Source: Streptomyces xiamenensis (GTDB taxonomy: Bacteria; Actinomycetota; Actinomycetes; Streptomycetales; Streptomycetaceae). From it: 64,000 bases of DNA. The notes under the pieces are model-generated. The model worked only from the letters and a program-made list of their open reading frames with translations, was not told the DNA's origin and searched no databases. The stretch spans positions 5,332,001 through 5,396,000 of the forward strand of contig NZ_CP009922.3 in NCBI RefSeq assembly GCF_000993785.3, read 5' to 3'. Shown piece by piece: positions 1 to 8,479 of this stretch (positions are counted from its first letter, which is position 1; the number at the start of each line of letters is the position of its first letter). The position numbers were made by a program, and so were the translations under genes.

Positions 1-866
1 TGCTGGATCCAGACGTAGTACTCCGGCAGGTAGGTGGAGCCCTCGGGGCCGCCGCTCGTCATCACGTACAGCAGGCCGAACATCGAGGTCAGCATGCCGA
101 TCATCGTGGTGACGACGACGAACTGGAGGGTGCGGGACAGGCCCGGGACGATCACGTGCCGGATGAGCTGCGGCAGCGACGCCCCGTCGACGCGGGCGGC
201 GTCCTGGAGTGAGGGGTCCAGGGTGGAGAAGCCGGCCAGGAAGACCACCAGCGCCATCCCGAAGGTCGCCCAGATGTGCACGCCGACGACGGTGAACATG
301 GCGATATCCGGATCACCGAGCCAGTCGACCGGGCCGATGCCCAGGTGTCCGAGCCCGGAGTTCAGGGGGCCGTCGAAGGCGAGCAGGAGGTTGAAGATCG
401 CGCCGACGATCACCGGTGAGAGCACGGCCGGGAAGAAGTAGACGCCGCGGTAGAACCGGTGTCCCGGCACGCGCAGGTGGATGAAGGTGGCCAGCAGGCC
501 GGGGATCGCGACCGCCACCGGCAGCAGCAGTACCAGCAGCCCGACGTTCTCCAGCGCGGTGCGGAAGAGCGGATCCCGCAACAACTCCGCGTAGTTGTCC
601 AGGCCGACCGGCTGCCCGTCGTGCTCGCCGTCGCCGGTGAAGGAGAAGTTGACGCCCAGGAGCAGCGGGAACAGCCGGAGCGCGAGGATGATCAGGATGG
701 CCGGCGCGAGCAGGACGTAGGGCGCCAGCCGTTCCGCGCGGCGACCGGTCCCGTACCGCGGCCCACCCTTGCCCGCGGCCGCGCGGCGGGCACCGGCGGC
801 GCCCGGACGTCCGGTCGGACCGGCCGTGGCCGGGTGAGCCGGGGGCGGCGACCCGTGGACAGGCAC
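1..866 (-). CDS. Sugar ABC transporter permease, MalF/UgpA type (partial)
   Basis: Inner-membrane subunit of a carbohydrate importer. Translating the minus strand from a GTG at 866 gives a basic, Gly/Ala/Arg-rich N-terminus of about 45 residues and then several hydrophobic spans. The cytoplasmic EAA loop, which contacts the ATPase, is visible as DAARVDGASLPQLIRHVIVPG. The frame stays open to base 1, so the C-terminal part (last membrane segment) lies outside the window. The start is 4 nt after the stop of the binding-protein gene, which implies one operon; the second permease is presumably further left. An ATPase is not seen and may be the shared MsiK type usual in Streptomyces (inference). 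The family is clear; the exact start is less sure because the ribosome-binding site is weak. Confidence 0.88.
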   Translation of the reverse strand, partial: MPVHGSPPPAHPATAGPTGRPGAAGARRAAAGKGGPRYGTGRRAERLAPYVLLAPAILIILALRLFPLLLGVNFSFTGDGEHDGQPVGLDNYAELLRDPLFRTALENVGLLVLLLPVAVAIPGLLATFIHLRVPGHRFYRGVYFFPAVLSPVIVGAIFNLLLAFDGPLNSGLGHLGIGPVDWLGDPDIAMFTVVGVHIWATFGMALVVFLAGFSTLDPSLQDAARVDGASLPQLIRHVIVPGLSRTLQFVVVTTMIGMLTSMFGLLYVMTSGGPEGSTYLPEYYVWIQ

Positions 867-870
867 GGGG

Positions 871-2136
871 TCAGCCCGCCCGGTCGGAGTCGGCCAGCTG
901 CCGCAGCGCGTCATCGACGCCGACCGACCCGCTCAGGAGCTGTTGGGACAACCGCCCCATCAGGTCCAGCGTCCGGGCCGACAGCGCGACATGCAGGGCG
1001 GGCCTGCCGGTCTCGATCTCCCGCACGATGGTGGCCAGGGCGGGTCCGCCACCGGAGACGTCCACCGTGGTGTCCGCGACGATCGCCCCGGCGTCGGCGT
1101 GGAAGGCGGCCAGAGCGTTGGTGGACGTCAGGGAACGGACCAGGTCGGCGGCGAGGTCCGGGTTCTGGGTCCCCTCCGCGACCGCGTACCCGATGCCGCC
1201 GTCGTAGGGCAGGCTGGGAACCGCCCCCTCCGTGAGGACCGGTGCGCGCAGCACGCCGACGTTGTCCTCGCCGAGGAACTCGCCGAACTCCTCCCAGTGA
1301 CCCACGTCCGACATGAGTCCGGCGATGTGGGCGGCGCTGCCGGAGGAGAAGAGGGCCAGGGAGTCGTTGAACAGCGCGGTGGAGTTGACTCCGTCGTTGT
1401 TCAGGCCCGCGCCGTCGACCTCCTGCCAGAGTTCGAAGATCCGGTGTACCCGGGGCGAGGTCCAGTCCCGGTTCCCGGCGATCCAGTCGGCGTACTCCTG
1501 TGGCGGGAGGACGGCCGATCCCAGGGCCGAGAGGAAGAACTGGATGCCGTAGCCCTCCTTGTTCCCCAGGGCGAAGCAGCTGGCCGGGGTCTCCTCCGCG
1601 ATGGTCCGGCAGTCCCCGAGGAACTCCTCCCACGTGGTGGCCGGGTTGTCGGGGTCGAGCCCGGCCTCCTCGTAGAGAGCCTTGTTGTAGTAGATGGGGT
1701 GTCCCTGGAGCGTCACCGGCGCCGCGTAGACGGTGCCGTCCCTGGAGAACGCCTCCCAGCCCGCCAGCCTTTGCAGGTCCTGGGCCACATAGTCGTCAAG
1801 GGGCAGCAGGTCATCCGCCCGCTCCCGGAGTTGGCCGCCACCGTTGAAGAGCATCACATCGGGGCCTTGACCGGTCCGCATGGCCGTGCCGAGCAGGGTG
1901 TAGTACTGGTCGAAGGGCTGTGCCACGAATTCCACGGTCACCTCCGGGTGTCGCTCGGCGAAGTCGGCCTTCGCCTCCCCGATGTAGGCGGCCGCGGCCT
2001 CGTCACCGGACTTCCAGTCCCAGACGACCAGCGTGTCCTCCCGGGAGCCGGAGGCGGAACCCGATCCCGCGCTGCCGCAGCCGGTCAGGGCCAGAGCCGC
2101 TGCCAGTGCCGTCGACCACAGTGCTCGCCGCTTCAT
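871..2136 (-). CDS. Extracellular sugar-binding lipoprotein (solute-binding family 1)
   Basis: Substrate-capture subunit of the sugar importer, anchored outside the membrane by a lipid. The 421-residue product begins with a lipoprotein signal: basic MKRR, a hydrophobic stretch and the lipobox LTGC with the acylated Cys near residue 20. The rest matches family-1 carbohydrate-binding proteins, for example GQGPDVMLFNGGG and the late segment LPYDGGIGYAV. It is the first gene of the operon, followed 4 nt later by the permease, and is transcribed away from the GntR gene. A promoter TTGACG-N17-TACGTT lies upstream with the shared operator motif inside its spacer, so control by the neighbouring regulator is likely. 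The sugar is not shown; the linked GH62 enzyme suggests an arabinose- or xylan-derived oligosaccharide (inference). Confidence 0.92.
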   Translation of the reverse strand: MKRRALWSTALAAALALTGCGSAGSGSASGSREDTLVVWDWKSGDEAAAAYIGEAKADFAERHPEVTVEFVAQPFDQYYTLLGTAMRTGQGPDVMLFNGGGQLRERADDLLPLDDYVAQDLQRLAGWEAFSRDGTVYAAPVTLQGHPIYYNKALYEEAGLDPDNPATTWEEFLGDCRTIAEETPASCFALGNKEGYGIQFFLSALGSAVLPPQEYADWIAGNRDWTSPRVHRIFELWQEVDGAGLNNDGVNSTALFNDSLALFSSGSAAHIAGLMSDVGHWEEFGEFLGEDNVGVLRAPVLTEGAVPSLPYDGGIGYAVAEGTQNPDLAADLVRSLTSTNALAAFHADAGAIVADTTVDVSGGGPALATIVREIETGRPALHVALSARTLDLMGRLSQQLLSGSVGVDDALRQLADSDRAG

Positions 2137-2195
2137 CGCCGCTCACTCTCCGGAGGGTGCCGGGGCAGCCCGCCCGTCGGTCCAGATGGTCAGGA

Positions 2196-2241
2196 AACGT
2201 AAGTCGTATGATGTTTGGCGTCAAGGGGTGGTGCGTATACT
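2196..2241. promoter_or_regulatory. Divergent promoters and GntR operator candidate
   Basis: On the minus strand, -35 TTGACG (2224-2219) and -10 TACGTT (2201-2196) with a 17-nt spacer serve the sugar ABC genes. On the plus strand, TTTGGC (2214-2219) and TATACT (2236-2241) with a 16-nt spacer serve the regulator gene. The motif CGTAAGTCGTATGATG (2198-2213) overlaps the first promoter and abuts the second. A copy with 13 of 16 identical bases lies before the GH62 gene at 5558-5573. Promoter calls are by eye; the operator role is inferred. Confidence 0.6.
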
Positions 2242-2289
2242 GGCGGCGGGATTCGTGGCGCCGCCTGGTCGCGGGCCACCGGAGGGACT

Positions 2290-3060
2290 ATGACGGCATC
2301 ACAGCAAGCCACTTCGGGCGCTGCGCCGCCACCGCCCTGGGTGCGCCGACCGGCCAGCCTCGCGAGGGCGCTCACCGCGGAGTTGGTGGTGCGCATCGTC
2401 CGGGGGGACTACCCGCCAGGCACCTCCCTGCCGGCCGAGCCGGGGCTGTGCGAGGCGTTCGGGGTCAGCCGGACCGTGGTGCGCGAGGCGGTGAAGCTCC
2501 TTCAGGAGAAGGGTCTGGTCCACGTCCGTCAGGGGGCCGGCACCGTGGTGACCCCCTCGACCCGGTGGAACATGCTCGACGAGCTGGTCCTGGGGGCCAG
2601 CGTCGAAGGGGACGAGAGCCTGACGATCCTCGATGACCTCGTCGTCACACGGCGCCTGTTGGAGTCCGACATGGCCAACCTCGCCGCCCAGCTCGCCACG
2701 GACGAGGTCGTCGACCGACTGCGCACGCTCGTCGACGGGATGGACGAGCTCGTGGACGACCACGTCACGTACGAGGAACACGACCGCGCCTTCCACGACA
2801 CGATCATGCGGGTCTCGCGGAACCGCATCGCCCGTGCCGTGGTGCGCTCACTGGAGAGCCAGGCCATCAACACCGCCCGGTACGTGGGGAAGACCGAGCG
2901 TGCCCTGTGTGTCGCGTCCAACCAGGGCCACCGCCGCATCTACGAACGCATCGCCGCCCATGACCCGCCCGGCGCCGCCCAGGCGATGTTCGCCCACATC
3001 ACCGAGGCGTGGCTGGTCCGGCGCAGCGGACCCGGTGAGCCCGTGCGGCTGCGGCGCTGA
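2290..3060 (+). CDS. GntR-family transcriptional regulator, FCD subfamily
   Basis: DNA-binding regulator that probably represses the divergent sugar importer. The 256-residue protein has the N-terminal winged helix-turn-helix of GntR proteins (residues about 20-90: LPAEPGLCEAFGVSRTVVRE) and a C-terminal all-helical FCD effector domain in which EEHDRAFHDTIMRVSRN and the following His-containing helices resemble the metal- or ligand-binding core. The ATG at 2290 is preceded by GGAGGGACT, an excellent ribosome-binding site; upstream in-frame starts overlap the promoter and were rejected. FCD regulators usually sense sugar acids, organic acids or oligosaccharides (family knowledge). The effector here is unknown; neighbouring genes point to plant-wall sugars. 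Confidence 0.93.
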   Translation: MTASQQATSGAAPPPPWVRRPASLARALTAELVVRIVRGDYPPGTSLPAEPGLCEAFGVSRTVVREAVKLLQEKGLVHVRQGAGTVVTPSTRWNMLDELVLGASVEGDESLTILDDLVVTRRLLESDMANLAAQLATDEVVDRLRTLVDGMDELVDDHVTYEEHDRAFHDTIMRVSRNRIARAVVRSLESQAINTARYVGKTERALCVASNQGHRRIYERIAAHDPPGAAQAMFAHITEAWLVRRSGPGEPVRLRR

Positions 3061-3150
3061 GGTCTGCCGGTCGCCGCGGGCCGGCCGGGATCCGCCGGAC
3101 AAGCACCGAGTGTGCTGTGCCCGGGCGTTGTTGACACGGGTCGGGGCCCG

Positions 3151-3194
3151 GGGGCCGGCCGCCGCCGCTGGAGGAAGAGACGGCGGCCGGCCCC
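3151..3194. terminator. Bidirectional hairpin terminator
   Basis: A perfect 14-bp stem (3151-3164 pairing with 3181-3194, GGGGCCGGCCGCCG) encloses a purine-rich 16-nt loop. It lies between two convergent genes, the GntR regulator and the secreted hydrolase. There is no U-tract, as is usual in Streptomyces. Confidence 0.7.
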
Positions 3195-3219
3195 GGGAAG
3201 GCGCCAACACACGGTCGGA

Positions 3220-4134
3220 CTACCCCAGTACCGCCTCCCACCTGGTGCCATCGGCCGTGGCACCGCCCGGAAGGCGGTCACGGGCGCCGGTGTCGCCGTA
3301 CAGGCTCCAGCGGAACCAGTCGAGGAAGGTGTTCTCGGTCTGCGGGTAGGTCGGGAAGTCCGGGATCAGGTAGGAGCCGTGGTCCGCCCCCACATGGGTG
3401 AGGAAGGCCTTGGGAGCGGCCAGCTTGTCGTACGCGGCGCGGGCCGATTGGTAGTCACAGGTCGGGTCCCGGTCGCCGTGGATGAACAGCACGTTGGCCC
3501 TGACCGCGCCGGTCGGGTCGCCCATGTCCACACAGGCGATCGGCACCGCCGCGGCGATGCGATCGTCCGGCCACGCGGTGACCAGTCCCTGGGTGGTCAT
3601 GCCGCCCATGGAGTGGCCGCAGACGCCGACTCCGGCCCCGGTGTCGATGTGCCCGGCCATCGGGTCGTCCCAGGAGTCGCCGAGCGCCAGTGTCCGGGTG
3701 ATCACCTCGGACACGTCTCTCGACCACTCGCCGCCGTAGACGCTCCCGAGGTTGGTGTTGTCGGAGAAGGAAGGAGCGGGGCAGATGAAGCCCGCCGCGG
3801 CCAGACCGTTGGTCTGCGAGGAGTAGCAGTCGGAGTTGCACCCCATGCCGTGGCTGAACTCGGCGACGGGGAACACCCCGTCGGCGACCGGCGCGTTGGG
3901 GACGGGCTGGCCGCCGGGGGTGCCGGTGGCCGGGTAGAAGACCTTGGTGAACAGCGAACGACCGCCGCGCGCCCAGCGGTATTCCCGGACTCCGACGGCG
4001 AAGGCCTGCGTGGGTGCCTGCCGGGTTCGGTGGGCGGGGAGCGCCTGGACCGGTGCGGCGCCGAGCAGGGCGGCGCTCGTCCCGATCGCTCCGGCGGCGC
4101 CGAGACCCAGGAGCGTGCGTCGTCGCATCGTCAT
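3220..4134 (-). CDS. Secreted alpha/beta hydrolase (Tat substrate, chlorophyllase/polyesterase-like)
   Basis: Exported serine hydrolase of 304 residues. The N-terminus MTMRRRTLLGLGAAGAIG is a Tat signal. The nucleophile elbow GHSMGG places Ser175; a plausible acid is in the HGDRD segment (residues 220-224) and the base is His252 in ADHGS. The fold resembles chlorophyllase/dienelactone-hydrolase-like and PET-hydrolase-like lipases, so it could be a polyesterase, lipase or carbohydrate esterase; the substrate is not shown. The start at 4134 follows AAGGAG. It lies 83 nt behind the GH62 arabinofuranosidase on the same strand and is probably cotranscribed, which favours a role on plant cell-wall esters such as acetyl, feruloyl or cutin bonds (inference). 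Confidence 0.85.
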   Translation of the reverse strand: MTMRRRTLLGLGAAGAIGTSAALLGAAPVQALPAHRTRQAPTQAFAVGVREYRWARGGRSLFTKVFYPATGTPGGQPVPNAPVADGVFPVAEFSHGMGCNSDCYSSQTNGLAAAGFICPAPSFSDNTNLGSVYGGEWSRDVSEVITRTLALGDSWDDPMAGHIDTGAGVGVCGHSMGGMTTQGLVTAWPDDRIAAAVPIACVDMGDPTGAVRANVLFIHGDRDPTCDYQSARAAYDKLAAPKAFLTHVGADHGSYLIPDFPTYPQTENTFLDWFRWSLYGDTGARDRLPGGATADGTRWEAVLG

Positions 4135-4217
4135 GGGTGACTCCTTGTGTGGGGGATGGTGGGGGGAGAGTGGGGGAGGTGCGGCTGAGGGCCGGGCGGG
4201 CCGGCCCCGTGCGCGGA

Positions 4218-5321
4218 TCAGCAGCTGTTCGTGGTGCTGGTGGCCAGGCCCAGACGCCAGGGGAGCTGAGAGTATTCGCCGGTCGCGGAGGGGTCGATGC
4301 CCTGGTAGAGGAGCCGGAGGTCGCAGGGGTCGATGGTCATGGTCTGGTCGTTGGTGGCGCGGATCAGCTCGCCGTGGCTGATGTCCTGCGTCCAGGCACC
4401 GGATTCGAAGGTGACGTTGGTGCGGCTGGCGAAGGGGTTCTGCTGGGTGTCGGCCAGCGGTGTCCACTGACCGGTCAGGCCCTGGGCGGTGAAGGCGCGG
4501 TACCAGCGCCGCCCGTCCGGGCCGATGGCCTCCCAGATCAGCAGATAGGTGTCGGTGTCGCCGACGCGGTAGACGGCGCCGCCCTCGAAGAGGTCGTACG
4601 CGCCGTCCTCCAGGACGATCTGCGTGTTGTCGAAGCCGTTCGGGAAGTCCGCCATGGTGGTTTCGGACCGGTAGACGTGGCCGTTGTCGTCCGCGGAGAA
4701 CAGGTAGCACATGGTGTCGTCGCAGATGACGAAGAAGTCGAGCCAGTTGCCGTTGCCGATGTTCTGCCGGACCACCTCGGGCACGCTGTCCATGAAGTTC
4801 CGCGGCGCGGACCAACTGGTGGGGTCGTTGGGGTCGGTGGTGGTGGAGAACGACGGCAGGCCGGTCTGGTAGACGAGGTACCACTCGTCGTGGGGCGCGA
4901 AGTAGAACGCGTGAGGCGCGGCGCGATAGCCGGGCCCGATGGCGGAAGCGGCTTCCAGGTCGGTCTGCGGAGCACTCGCGGCCTGTGACCAGTCGGTGAA
5001 GCTCGTGTGGGCCAGGCCCCAGTCGCCGCTGGTGTCGACCCTGGTGAAGAAGACGTGCCAGGTTCCGTCTTCGTCCTGGACCACCGACGGATCCTTGGCC
5101 GCGACCGAGTTGAGGTTCGGCGCGGGGGAGATCAGGGGCCCGCCGGAGGACCACTGGAAGGTGTCGGGTAACTGCTGCTGCGCGGGGTCGGCCTGGGGCG
5201 CGATGTCGTCCGTCTGCTCACCGGAGGCGGGCGCGGCGACCAACGCCAAAGCCACACCGAGCAGGAGGACGACGGCCGCGTGGAGCGGCCGGGAGCGGGA
5301 ACGGCGTACTGAGGCAAGCAT
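4218..5321 (-). CDS. Secreted GH62 alpha-L-arabinofuranosidase
   Basis: Removes arabinofuranosyl side chains from arabinoxylan outside the cell. The 367-residue product has a Sec signal (basic RRSRSR, hydrophobic core about residues 14-30) followed by a single catalytic five-bladed propeller domain. Typical GH62 stretches are visible: WSSGGPLISPAPNLNS, AAKDPSVV with the probable base Asp77, and YDLFEGGAV with the probable acid Glu246. There is no carbohydrate-binding module. The ATG at 5321 follows CACGGAGTC; an upstream in-frame extension lacks a ribosome-binding site. A strong promoter at 5533-5560 with the shared operator motif lies 5' of it. The downstream gene is a secreted hydrolase, so together they look like a small hemicellulose-debranching unit. 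Confidence 0.93.
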   Translation of the reverse strand: MLASVRRSRSRPLHAAVVLLLGVALALVAAPASGEQTDDIAPQADPAQQQLPDTFQWSSGGPLISPAPNLNSVAAKDPSVVQDEDGTWHVFFTRVDTSGDWGLAHTSFTDWSQAASAPQTDLEAASAIGPGYRAAPHAFYFAPHDEWYLVYQTGLPSFSTTTDPNDPTSWSAPRNFMDSVPEVVRQNIGNGNWLDFFVICDDTMCYLFSADDNGHVYRSETTMADFPNGFDNTQIVLEDGAYDLFEGGAVYRVGDTDTYLLIWEAIGPDGRRWYRAFTAQGLTGQWTPLADTQQNPFASRTNVTFESGAWTQDISHGELIRATNDQTMTIDPCDLRLLYQGIDPSATGEYSQLPWRLGLATSTTNSC

Positions 5322-5485
5322 CGAAGACTCCGTGTCGGCTCGGCCGGTGGGCTCACCCACACGAACATCGCCTGGCCACGGTGTCCGGCACAGCGGGGTG
5401 TGGGGGGACCTCACCGGAACAAAACGGATGGTGCGCGTACGTCCTGTCATGGCCCGTGTGTGGGGACACAGACCGGCGGCCCGTC

Positions 5486-5573
5486 CGAACGTTCGACCCG
5501 TCGAACGTCGACTGACCCTTCAAACGTCTCGGATGATAGCGAGGGCCGGACGTGAGTCAACATACGTCGTACG
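5486..5573 (-). promoter_or_regulatory. GH62 promoter with two operator-like motifs
   Basis: On the minus strand, -35 TTGACT (5560-5555) and -10 TATCAT (5538-5533) are 16 nt apart, close to the housekeeping consensus. Directly upstream, CGTACGACGTATGTTG (5573-5558) matches the motif in front of the GntR gene at 13 of 16 positions. In the leader, the palindrome CGAACGTTCG (5486-5495) and related CGAACGTCG (5502-5510) and CAAACGTCT (5521-5529) form a second, different cluster, perhaps for another regulator. Confidence 0.6.
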
Positions 5574-5816
5574 AATTTCCGCCCCCGGTCCGCCGCGATC
5601 GGCGCCGGCGTGGTCGCGCCCGCCGACGGGGTGGATCCGTGGACATAGGGGCCAAGTCCTCTGACAGGCTCGGGCGGGCGGAACCCTGCTTCGGGAGACC
5701 CCGGGACAGGGGTGACGCTCGGTTCCGCACGGCATACGGGCGTGAGAGGGTGGCGAACAGGGCCGGTCCGGGCGTTGGTCGGAGTGGCCGCGCGGGATGG
5801 GGGTCCGGCTGGAGGC
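5574..5816. other. Gap between the GH62 promoter and the kinase-like gene
   Basis: About 240 bases upstream of the kinase-like gene. I see no further gene, repeat or strong promoter. An in-frame GTG at 5712 could extend the downstream gene, but codon use there is poor. Confidence 0.4.
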
Positions 5817-6923
5817 ATGGTGGGAAACGCTGACAGGTCACGCGGTGCTCGGCTCGCCGCCCACGGTGCCGTCGCCACGTCACTGGCACTGCACAGCGAC
5901 CGCAGCCTGCACGAGCAGGTCGAGACCGCCCCGTCGATCGGTTCCGGTATCGGCGGCAGGACCGCACTGCTGGAGATCGGCGGAACCCCCGTATTCGTCA
6001 AGCAGGTGCCCCTGACCGATCTGGAGCGACAGCCGGAGAACGTGCGCTCCACGGCCAATCTGTTCGGCCTGCCGTCCTTCTTCCAGTACGGAGTCGGCAG
6101 CATCGGCGGCCCGGGGATGGGGGCCTGGCGGGAACTGGCCGTCCACACCATGACGACGAACTGGGTGATCGCCGGGGACTACGAGGGCTTCCCCCTGATG
6201 CACCACTGGCGGGTGCTCCCGGCGGCCGGCCGGCCACTGCCCGAAGAACTCGCCGACGTGGAACGGGCCGTCGCCTACTGGGGAGGCGGACCGGAGGTCC
6301 GCCGGCGGATCGAAGGGATCCAGGAGTCCACGGCCAGCCTCACGCTGTTCCTGGAGTACATCCCGCAGAACCTGCACGAGTGGCTCGGTGACCGCGTCCG
6401 GGAGGGCGGCGAGGCCGCCGAGCGGGCCTGCGTCGCGGTGGACGACGAGCTGCGGGCCGGCGTCTCGTTCATGAACGCCCGCGGACTGGTGCACTTCGAC
6501 GCCCACTTCCAGAACATCCTGACCGATGGCCGGCGCCTGTACTTCGCCGACTACGGCCTCGCGCTCTCCTCCCGCTTCGAGCTGTCCCGCGACGAGGCCA
6601 CCCTCCCCGCGCGGCACCAGACGTACGACCGGGCCTACACCGCCACCTACCTGGTGTACTGGCTGATCACCGCCCTGTACGGAGCCGGTTACGGGTGGGA
6701 CGAACGCTACGCGCTGGTGCGTGCGTGCGCCGAGGGCGAGCGGCTGACGGGTATCCCGGAGGCAGCCGCCTCGATCATCACCCGCCACGCTCCGCTCGCC
6801 CCGGTGATGTGGGACTTCATCCGCACCTTCCAGCAGGACAGCCGCGAGACGCCCTACCCGGGTGAGGCGATCCGCCGGATCCTTCAGCGGGACGCCCCGC
6901 CCGGCACGCCGACCGGGCCGTAA
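5817..6923 (+). CDS. Protein-kinase-like fold protein of unknown substrate
   Basis: A 368-residue cytoplasmic protein with a degenerate kinase fold. The N-lobe has GSGIGG (residues 42-47) as a glycine-rich loop and a likely nucleotide-binding Lys in VFVKQVP (Lys62). The C-lobe shows the catalytic loop GLVHFDAHFQNILTD, with the H-x-D-x-x-x-x-N pattern, followed by FADYGLAL in the place of DFG. Proteins like this are conserved in Streptomyces and annotated only as kinase family; they could phosphorylate a small molecule or a protein. The ATG at 5817 was chosen by resemblance to family N-termini; GGAGG lies very close (1 nt), so the start is uncertain. It stands alone, with no obvious operon partner. 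Confidence 0.7.
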   Translation: MVGNADRSRGARLAAHGAVATSLALHSDRSLHEQVETAPSIGSGIGGRTALLEIGGTPVFVKQVPLTDLERQPENVRSTANLFGLPSFFQYGVGSIGGPGMGAWRELAVHTMTTNWVIAGDYEGFPLMHHWRVLPAAGRPLPEELADVERAVAYWGGGPEVRRRIEGIQESTASLTLFLEYIPQNLHEWLGDRVREGGEAAERACVAVDDELRAGVSFMNARGLVHFDAHFQNILTDGRRLYFADYGLALSSRFELSRDEATLPARHQTYDRAYTATYLVYWLITALYGAGYGWDERYALVRACAEGERLTGIPEAAASIITRHAPLAPVMWDFIRTFQQDSRETPYPGEAIRRILQRDAPPGTPTGP

Positions 6924-7016
6924 GAGCCTGGTGGAGAAGCCCACAACTCCGTCCGGAGACCTGCGGGGCGGTGTGAGCGGGTACAGCCGGCCGCCGGAGA
7001 CACCCGGCGCGGCGCA

Positions 7017-7448
7017 TCACCAGCCGTGGGTCGAGAAGCTCTCCCCGGTCAGGTAGTGAGCGATTCCGTGGGCGTTGTACGGGACGGTGTGCGCCGGGAG
7101 TTCGCCCGGCCTGTGCCAGCCGATGCCGGCGCATTTCCCCGGTTCCGCGTTGACCGGTTCGCCCTCCCAGCGGGCCGTGGCGAAGAACCAGCCGATCCGT
7201 GGCCGTCCTTCGGGGCCGCGGTGGTGCATGACGTGCACGGTGCGCAGCGCCGCCGGATCGATGGCGATGCCGACTTCCTCCCGCGCCTCGCGCACCGCCG
7301 CCTCGATGACACTCTCGCCGGGGTCGACCTTTCCGGAGGGCAGATTGAGCATGCCGTCCGCGTAGCCGGTGCCCGAGCGCTCGGCCAGGAGGATCCGGTC
7401 GCCTCGTTCGAGGATCACCATGACGTCGATGACGGTGTGGGGTTGCAC
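7017..7448 (-). CDS. Nudix hydrolase
   Basis: Hydrolyses a nucleoside diphosphate linked to another moiety; the substrate is unknown. The 143-residue protein holds a complete Nudix box, starting at GKVDPGESVIEAAVREAREE (residues 39-58) and continuing VGI, with the metal-binding REAREE core. The GTG start at 7448 is preceded by GGAGG with a 9-nt spacer; longer in-frame versions have no ribosome-binding site. It ends 93 nt after the kinase-like gene, which is convergent with it. Candidates include a sanitising MutT-like phosphatase or an NDP-sugar hydrolase; the sequence does not decide. Confidence 0.88.
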   Translation of the reverse strand: MQPHTVIDVMVILERGDRILLAERSGTGYADGMLNLPSGKVDPGESVIEAAVREAREEVGIAIDPAALRTVHVMHHRGPEGRPRIGWFFATARWEGEPVNAEPGKCAGIGWHRPGELPAHTVPYNAHGIAHYLTGESFSTHGW

Positions 7449-7738
7449 GCGGAAGTCCCTCCGGCCGAGTGTCGGGCGGTAGGACCTCAGCGGTGGTGGT
7501 ACCGGCCCCGCAGACGGCGGGACACCCGTATGCCTCCACCTGCCGGGCCGTCGCGTCACGGGCGTGGACGGCGAGGCCGTACGCGGTGACGGTCAACGTC
7601 CCCTGACGGCTGGGCTGGTGAGGGGGCGAGTGCGGTGTGGGATCTGCGGAACACCCGGTGTACGGGGGCGGGGCCGCGCCCCATCCGGTGCGCGGCTACT
7701 CTTCGCACCCGGGACGTTCACCACCGATGGGGGGCCGG

Positions 7739-8290
7739 ATGGGTGCGGGCGGCGCGGACGGTGCGGGAGAGAACGGGGCGGTGGGGCGGACGGGCCTGGT
7801 GTCTCCGCGCCCGAGCGGCGGGCCGGATCCGATGACCGCGCACGCCGACCGGCAGGAGGTTCTGGAGCTGTACAAGCTCGCGGTCGAGATGGCCGACCGG
7901 GTGTCCTCACGCCGCGGCGCGGCCAACACGTACTATCTCTCCCTGCAGACCGCGCTGGTCACTCTGATCGGCTTCGGAATGCCGCGGCTGTCCGAGTCGC
8001 CGTGGTGGGTGTCCCTGGTCGTGGCGTCGGGCGGCGTGACCCTCTCGTTGGCCTGGTGGACACAACTGCGCAGCTACCGGACCCTCAAAGCGGCGAAGCT
8101 CAAGGTCATCAGCGATCTGGAGCAGCACCTGCCGGTGCGGATTTTCACCGATGAGTGGGACGTGCTCAAAAACCCTCCGCTACCCGGCCGGTTCAGGCGC
8201 TATGCCGAGTTGGGCACCCCCGAACGCGTGGTTCCCTGGGTGTTCGCCCTGGCGCATCTCACCCTGTTCGCGGGCACACTGTCCCTGTGA
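7739..8290 (+). CDS. RipA-family-like membrane protein
   Basis: A 183-residue membrane protein with two central hydrophobic hairpins (around AANTYYLSLQTALVTLIGFG and WWVSLVVASGGVTLSLAWW) and a third hydrophobic end (WVFALAHLTLFAGTLSL). The signature between them, RSYRTLKAAKLKVISDLEQ followed by LPVRIFTDEW, resembles the RipA family of small oligomeric membrane proteins, as I recall it. The biochemical role is unknown. The start is uncertain: ATG 7739 has a GGGGGGCC stretch upstream, while ATG 7832 (MTAHADRQ) would remove a low-complexity Gly/Ala N-terminus. It is divergent from the Nudix gene across about 290 bases with no recognisable signal. Confidence 0.65.
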   Translation: MGAGGADGAGENGAVGRTGLVSPRPSGGPDPMTAHADRQEVLELYKLAVEMADRVSSRRGAANTYYLSLQTALVTLIGFGMPRLSESPWWVSLVVASGGVTLSLAWWTQLRSYRTLKAAKLKVISDLEQHLPVRIFTDEWDVLKNPPLPGRFRRYAELGTPERVVPWVFALAHLTLFAGTLSL

Positions 8291-8479
8291 CCTGCCGCGA
8301 CCCGCTCGCGGATCCCATCCGCTCCTGCCTGCTCCCGATGGCCGGCCCGCGGCGGTCTCCGAGGACCTGGTACGTGGGCGCCCAGCGGTTCTCCCCGCTG
8401 ACGGCGGGAAGCCGGCCGTCAGCACCCTGGGGCCCGGCACCGGAAACGGAGTGACCCGTTGGCGCTGCCGGGCCACCGG

